Origin: Tannerellaceae bacterium
GTDB lineage: Bacteria; Bacteroidota; Bacteroidia; Bacteroidales; Tannerellaceae
Reading direction: 5' to 3'
DNA: 60,846 bases
NCBI GenBank assembly: GCA_021201295.1
Contig: JAJQFE010000014.1
Location: 1 to 60,846 of the forward strand
Shown here piece after piece: positions 56,163-60,846 of the stretch. Both the position numbers and the translations under genes were made by a program. The notes beneath the pieces are model-generated. The model worked only from the letters and a program-made list of their open reading frames with translations, searched no databases and was not told the DNA's origin. Within the stretch, counting starts at the first letter, position 1. The number at the start of each line of letters is the position of its first letter.

Positions 56163-59061
56163 GATAGGGATCTCAAAAGAGAAAAAGGCATTAGGGTATG
56201 CCGTACAGGATGTCAAAGGGGATGAACTGACGCAGGCTGCCAGTACGAACCTCGCCAGTGCTTTACAGGGGAAAGTATCCGGCGTAGAGATCTATCCTTC
56301 TTCAGGTATGCCTGGAGCTTCTGCAAAAATTACCATCCGTGGTTCCCGTTCCTTCAGTGGAGATAATACTCCCTTATACGTAGTGGATGGCATGCCTATT
56401 GCCTCTACTTACGATAAAGGAACAGGAAACTCCGTAACAGGTGCGGATTATTCCACCCGTGCACTCGATATTGATCCGAATGATATTGAAAGTGTAAATA
56501 TCCTGAAAGGACAGGCAGCCTCTGCTCTCTACGGTATGCGTGTATCCAACGGGGTGATTATTATTACTACGAAAAGCGGGAAAGGTGTGCAGAAAGGAAA
56601 ACCTCAGGTAACGATCAATACCAATGTAGCATTTGATAAATATTCCACTTTGCCGGATCTGCAAAGTGAATATGCACAGGGAACCCGTTCCAATACGGCC
56701 AATGGCTATGACTATATCTATAGCCCGTATGCTTCAACTACCTGGGGACCTAAAATTTCCGAATTGGCAAATGATCCTACCTATGGAGGAAATACGAACA
56801 ATCAATATACACAGGAATACGGTACACAAAGCGGAAAATATTATGTCCCTCAACGGGCAGCCGCCGGTTTGGATCCCTGGGCAACTCCACAGGCCTATAA
56901 CAATGCGAAAGACTTTTTCAATACAGGAGTCACCTGGAGCAATTCCGTAAATGTTTCCCAGGCGACAGACAATGGAAATTATTCTTTCTCCCTGGGGAAT
57001 GTAACACAAAGCGGTATTGTTCCCAATACAGGGATGGATCGCTACAATGCCCGCCTGTCAGCGGAAACCAAACTGCATACCAACTGGAGCACCGGATTTA
57101 CCGGCAATTATGTGTATAGCACCATCGATAAACAAAGCGGTGCCAATAACGGAGTAGTAGCGACAGTGTATGGAGCACCTGCCAGCTATGACCTGAAAGG
57201 CATCCCCTCTCACATAGAAGGTGACCCGTATACCCAAAACACATTCCGTGCAACCAGTAGTTTTAACGATCCTTACTGGGCAACAGAGAATAATGAATTC
57301 AAAGAAGCCACTCACCGTTTCTTTGGGAATAGCTATGTGAACTATACCACCCGTTTTAACACAAGTAACCACCAATTAAATGTGAAATATCAGTTAGGGG
57401 TGGATTCTTATACCACAGACTATACAGATTCATACGGTTACGGACATGCCAACGGATATGGTTATATGACCTTGTTCGGATATTCAGTTACTGAAATGAA
57501 CTCCCTGCTGACTGCAGCCTATACCTGGGATATGAATGATCAATGGGTATTCGATGCGTTGATTGGTAACGAATTTGTAGAAAGAAAAAGAAAATATTAC
57601 GAAGAATATGGTGAAAACTATAACTTCGGCGGATGGAATCATATTGATAATGCCACTAACTTTACTGCCACAGAAAAGATCAAACGGAAATGGACCGTAG
57701 GTAACTTCTTCAGCCTATCGCTGGCATATGATAATATGCTTTACCTAAATGTGACAGGAAGAAATGATAAGGTATCCACCATGCCAAGAGGAAACCGTTC
57801 CTTCTTTTACCCTTCGGTTTCGTTAGGCTGGATCTTTACCGAACTGGAACCATTGAAAAATAATATTCTTACTTATGGTAAAGTCCGTGCTTCCTATGCT
57901 GAAGTAGGACAGGCCGGGGAATATCTTCCGGATTATTACCGTACACCTACGTATAGCGGTGGTTTTTACAGCGGATATCCTATCACCTATCCGTTTGATG
58001 GCGTAACGGCATTTACCCAATACAGTTATGTATATGATCCAAACTTAAAACCTCAGAACACACGGTCGTATGAGTTAGGAGCAGACTTTACTTTCCTGAA
58101 CGGACTATTCTCTTTAAGTTATACCTATTCACGACAAAACGTACAGGACCAGATCTTTGCAGTGCCGCTGGCCACTTTAACAGGTTCTTCTTATTTTTAT
58201 ACAAATGGAGGGAAACTGCATACTAACGCGCATGAAGTCACGCTGGATATCACTCCTGTAAAAGTTAAAAACTTCCAGTGGGATTTAGGGATTAACTTCT
58301 CTAAAATCGGTAATTATGTAGATGAACTGGCAGACGGAGTGGAAAGTATTATGCTCGGAGGATTTGTAGATTTGCAGATCCGGATCAGCGCAGGAGATAA
58401 ATTCCCGGTTATATACGGTACGACCTATTTAAGAGATGATAACGGGAATATTGTGGTGGATGAACGTGGACTTCCACAGGCCGGAGCACAGGGTGTGATC
58501 GGAACCGTATCTCCTGACTTTATCTTAGGTTTCAATACCTCTTTCCAGATACATAAACTACGAATTGCCGCTACTTTTGACTGGAAAAAGGGAGGACAGA
58601 TGTATGCAGGAACCAATTATACCCTGGACTACTATGGAGTAACGCAACGTTCCGTGGACCTTAGAAATATGGATTATTTCTATTTTGAGAAAGCGGCTGT
58701 AAAAGCAGACGGAACTCCTAATGACATTAAGATCAAAGGGATGTTAAGCCCGGATGACGATAACAGCGAGGTAGCTGACGCCTATGATTATCTGAATGCC
58801 TTAAGTGGCATTTCCGAAGCGGGAGTTGCTGGCAGCGGATTCTTCAAATTACGGGAATTATCTGCCAGTTATCCTATCTACAAAAAAAGAAATATGGAGG
58901 TAAACGTAAGTGCATTTGCCCGCAACATTATTCTATGGTCTGAGCTGAAAGGATTTGATCCTGAAGCAACACAGGGAAATAGCAACATGGCAGGAGGATT
59001 TGAGCGGTTCTCTCTTCCGGGGACGTCAAGCTATGGCTTCGGTTTGAATATTAAATTCTAA
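56053..59061 (+). CDS. Silent, 5'-truncated SusC/RagA-family transporter (locus 2)
   Basis: The frame from 56038 (SSAQTLIVSYVGMEPQEVAV) to the stop at 59061 is uninterrupted for about 1007 codons. It has no ATG start, no signal peptide and lacks the first ~66 codons; an in-frame TAG at 56032-56034 precedes it and a TTG at 56053 is the first possible start. Plug (LDEVVVTAIGISKEKKALGY; DPNDIESVNILKGQAASALYG) and full barrel with terminal Phe (YGFGLNIKF) are intact. As it stands it cannot be exported and is not visibly transcribed. Preservation of such a long frame without start or promoter suggests it is expressed at times through inversion of the 55387-56037 cassette. A susD partner follows after 13 bp. 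Confidence 0.85.
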   Translation: MIVSYVGMEPQEVAVVPVIRVVLNASFQALDEVVVTAIGISKEKKALGYAVQDVKGDELTQAASTNLASALQGKVSGVEIYPSSGMPGASAKITIRGSRSFSGDNTPLYVVDGMPIASTYDKGTGNSVTGADYSTRALDIDPNDIESVNILKGQAASALYGMRVSNGVIIITTKSGKGVQKGKPQVTINTNVAFDKYSTLPDLQSEYAQGTRSNTANGYDYIYSPYASTTWGPKISELANDPTYGGNTNNQYTQEYGTQSGKYYVPQRAAAGLDPWATPQAYNNAKDFFNTGVTWSNSVNVSQATDNGNYSFSLGNVTQSGIVPNTGMDRYNARLSAETKLHTNWSTGFTGNYVYSTIDKQSGANNGVVATVYGAPASYDLKGIPSHIEGDPYTQNTFRATSSFNDPYWATENNEFKEATHRFFGNSYVNYTTRFNTSNHQLNVKYQLGVDSYTTDYTDSYGYGHANGYGYMTLFGYSVTEMNSLLTAAYTWDMNDQWVFDALIGNEFVERKRKYYEEYGENYNFGGWNHIDNATNFTATEKIKRKWTVGNFFSLSLAYDNMLYLNVTGRNDKVSTMPRGNRSFFYPSVSLGWIFTELEPLKNNILTYGKVRASYAEVGQAGEYLPDYYRTPTYSGGFYSGYPITYPFDGVTAFTQYSYVYDPNLKPQNTRSYELGADFTFLNGLFSLSYTYSRQNVQDQIFAVPLATLTGSSYFYTNGGKLHTNAHEVTLDITPVKVKNFQWDLGINFSKIGNYVDELADGVESIMLGGFVDLQIRISAGDKFPVIYGTTYLRDDNGNIVVDERGLPQAGAQGVIGTVSPDFILGFNTSFQIHKLRIAATFDWKKGGQMYAGTNYTLDYYGVTQRSVDLRNMDYFYFEKAAVKADGTPNDIKIKGMLSPDDDNSEVADAYDYLNALSGISEAGVAGSGFFKLRELSASYPIYKKRNMEVNVSAFARNIILWSELKGFDPEATQGNSNMAGGFERFSLPGTSSYGFGLNIKF

Positions 59062-59074
59062 AAAGTAATTGAAA

Positions 59075-60609
59075 ATGAAACAGACAATTTTTAAATATAC
59101 ACTGGCTGTATTTTTGACTTCATTAGTAGCCGCTTGTTCAGAAGACAAGATGGATGAAGTAAATAAAGATGTCAACCATGTCACGGATGTAAGTGCCAGA
59201 TATATCCTGACAGATGTCATGACTTCCACCGGCTTTGGCAGTATAGGAGGTGATATGAATTCCTATCTGTCCATCTATATTGAACACGAAGCCGGTGTTC
59301 ACAACCAGTTCTATAATGCAGAAATTCGCAGTGGTGAACCTTCTTCTTCCAGTACCTTTACAACTTATGGGGAAGTACCTATGCATCCGTAAGAGATATT
59401 AAAACCGCTATTAGCAAATGTTCCGAAGGAGGAAACGAAGAAGGAAATGATGTGACATTGGGTATTGCTCAGGTCCTGTTAGCCTACAATGGTGCATTTT
59501 TAGCGGATATGTTCGGAGATACTCCCTTTTCCGAAGCCGGGAATTATGAAGATTACCGGACACCAGGAATAGATAGTCAGGAAGAGATCTATAACGAAGT
59601 ATTTACACTGCTGAATAATGCAATCAACAATCTGCAAAAGGAAGATGTGATCGGTATGGGTTCCTAGGACCTGATCTACGGTGGCAATGCCGGTAAATGG
59701 CTCAAAGCGGCTTACGGTTTAAAGGCACGCTATACCATGCACCTGTTAAATCGTAGTGCAGATAAAGACAGTGATCTGCAGAATGTGTTAGAATACATTG
59801 CAAACTCATTCGAAGCAGCAGACGATCAGATGTCCCTTAATATCTATACAGGATCTAACCTGAATCCGATGTTTGCTACTTTCTATGCCCGTTTAGGTAT
59901 TTCAGCGAGTCTGAGTCTGTATAATAAACTGGCAGAAAGAAATGATCCCAGATTAGACCGGTGTTATATGGATCCGGGTGACGAAGTAATCATTACTTCT
60001 GAAAACAAAGAAGAGCTGAGTTTAGCGCCTAACGGGGAGGTAACGCAGGGACAACTATTGTATAGCAATTCTATTTTCGTGGCTTCCCAGTCAGCTCCTA
60101 CTCACCTGTTAAGCTATCATGAACTTTTATTCCTGAAAGCCGAAGCGCTTTATCGCTTAAATAGAGTAAGTGAAGCCAAAAATGCTTTAAAAGAAGCCAT
60201 CACAGCCTCTCTGGAAAATACGGAAAAAAGCGTACAGGCTTCCCTTTCTTCCGCATACTGGGATATTGACGCAACCGATTCAAAAGCACTGACAGCAAGC
60301 ATAGCGGAAGCATATTTTGAGAATGAAATATCCGACTTGTTTGATGCGAACCCGCTTAAAGAAATCATGATCCAGAAATATTTGGGATTATGGGGGGCAA
60401 ACGGTGAAACCGTGGAATCTTATAACGACGTTCGCCGCCTGAAAGCAGAAGGAAATGATGTATATGAACTGATCAATACCAAACCCTTTCCATTGCGTTG
60501 CCCGTACGGAACAGGAGAAGTAACAGCCAATCCTGCCGTAAATGCGTTATATGGAGACGGACAATATGTATATAGTAAAAATGTATGGTGGGCCGGAGGT
60601 ACCCGTTAA
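59075..60609 (+). pseudogene. SusD/RagB-family lipoprotein (locus 2), with a frameshift and an in-frame TAG
   Basis: Start ATG at 59075, lipobox VAAC-SEDKMDEVNKDVNHV. A one-base deletion near 59357 (ACC TTT ACAAC; an extra A restores STFNNLWGSTYASVRDIK) shifts the frame to a stop at 59392. The correct frame continues to an amber codon at 59665-59667 (GGT TCC TAG GAC; CAG likely, giving GSQDLIYGGNAGKW) and then resumes to 60609. Domain features remain: NGAFLADMFGDTPFSEAG, HLLSYHELLFLKAEALYRL and the C-terminal PLRCPYGTGEVTANP. It is the partner of the silent susC. If locus 2 is switched on, only SusC would be complete unless other genomes keep an intact copy. Confidence 0.85.
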
Positions 60610-60643
60610 CAACTAAAAAACTATTACCAGATAACTTATTAAC

Positions 60644-60671
60644 AAGGAGGGGCAGTAGCCTCTCCTTTTTT
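60644..60671 (+). terminator. Rho-independent terminator after susD locus 2
   Basis: 10-bp stem (AAGGAGGGGC / GCCTCTCCTT, one G-T pair), 4-nt loop, followed by TTTT. It lies 35 bp past the stop. The last ~175 bases of the window beyond it contain no recognisable gene. Confidence 0.8.
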
Positions 60672-60846
60672 TATAGATTGTATGGAATCCGGATCAAAAA
60701 TTCCCTTATTGGATAGTAGGATTTCAATCCATATTAAACAGCAAAAAAACAACTAAAAAATATCTTTATATATATATTATTATAATTAATGTTTATATTA
60801 ATTACTTGTCGGTCACTGGGACCCCCCATTTGTACGTAATAAGTTC

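Noticed and set aside
5317-60609. Stop-codon reassignment or amber suppression as explanation of the many in-frame TAG codons
   Set aside because: TAG, TGA and TAA all occur as internal stops, several damaged genes also have frameshifts, and intact genes contain no internal stops. Recoding of one codon cannot explain this.
60780-60846. Possible mobile-element end or contig-boundary repeat in the last ~65 bases
   Set aside because: The GGGACCCCCC block stands out from the AT-rich surroundings, but no second copy or inverted repeat is visible in the window to support a call.

Overview
The window looks like a Bacteroidales chromosome (Bacteroidetes), most like Parabacteroides/Tannerellaceae or Bacteroides. 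The evidence is three SusC/SusD (RagA/RagB) pairs, a serine-type sulfatase, the gene order glmM - DUF4827 - nrnA - comEC - rpe, and a FadL-type porin. The -33/-7 promoters also fit the Bacteroidetes form TTTG-N19-21-TAnnTTTG. GC content is moderate and there is no plasmid, phage or CRISPR signature.

Layout. 0.1-4.8 kb: ttcA, then a co-directional set (TPR/PD40 envelope protein, NfeD, FloA, nucleoside phosphorylase). 4.8-9.3 kb: a nonsense-broken sulfatase and topB, flanked by two opposed copies of a non-coding terminal-inverted-repeat element; one copy carries a second palindromic element inside it. 9.3-14.1 kb: a dead SusC/SusD pair. 14.4-27.9 kb: NUDIX, glmM, DUF4827 lipoprotein (frameshifted), nrnA, comEC (nonsense), rpe, a 57-aa protein, an ECF sigma factor, a FadL-like porin, a Trp/Tyr/Gly/Ser-rich secreted protein, an M23 peptidase (nonsense), a POT peptide transporter and a membrane protein. 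28.2-34.1 kb: an RND efflux operon in which all three genes are broken. 34.3-37.7 kb: mdh, then an overlapping methyltransferase/exonuclease/DUF5063 operon. 38-40.8 kb: a broken M20 peptidase and zinc-ribbon/AraC/GyrI regulators. 40.8-44.9 kb: a D-amino-acid-type operon (M19 dipeptidase, D-threonine-aldolase-like enzyme, RidA-like protein, GntP permease with a frameshift). 45-50.8 kb: a CPA2 antiporter, initiator tRNA, Hsp20, a broken MFS transporter and a decayed secreted protein. 50.8-60.6 kb: two head-to-head SusC/SusD loci.

The most interesting structure is at 55.3-56.2 kb. A complete susC (minus strand) faces a second susC (plus strand) that has lost its promoter, signal peptide and first ~66 codons but keeps an uninterrupted 1002-codon frame. 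The two genes share a gapless 125-bp inverted repeat (117/125 identical) exactly where the second one begins. Recombination between the repeats would flip the ~651-bp promoter/5' cassette and move it, in frame, from one susC to the other. This has the architecture of a two-state SusC/SusD switch, like the SusC/SusD shufflons known from Bacteroides.

The second theme is decay. About 14 genes carry disabling lesions: nine in-frame nonsense codons, nearly all explicable as C-to-T or G-to-A changes, plus about ten frameshifts, most of them one-base changes in runs of A, T or G. The lesions fall almost entirely in accessory, transport and surface genes, while housekeeping genes are intact. That suggests real relaxed selection, possibly with a mismatch-repair-deficient mutation spectrum, but sequencing error in homopolymers cannot be excluded from sequence alone.
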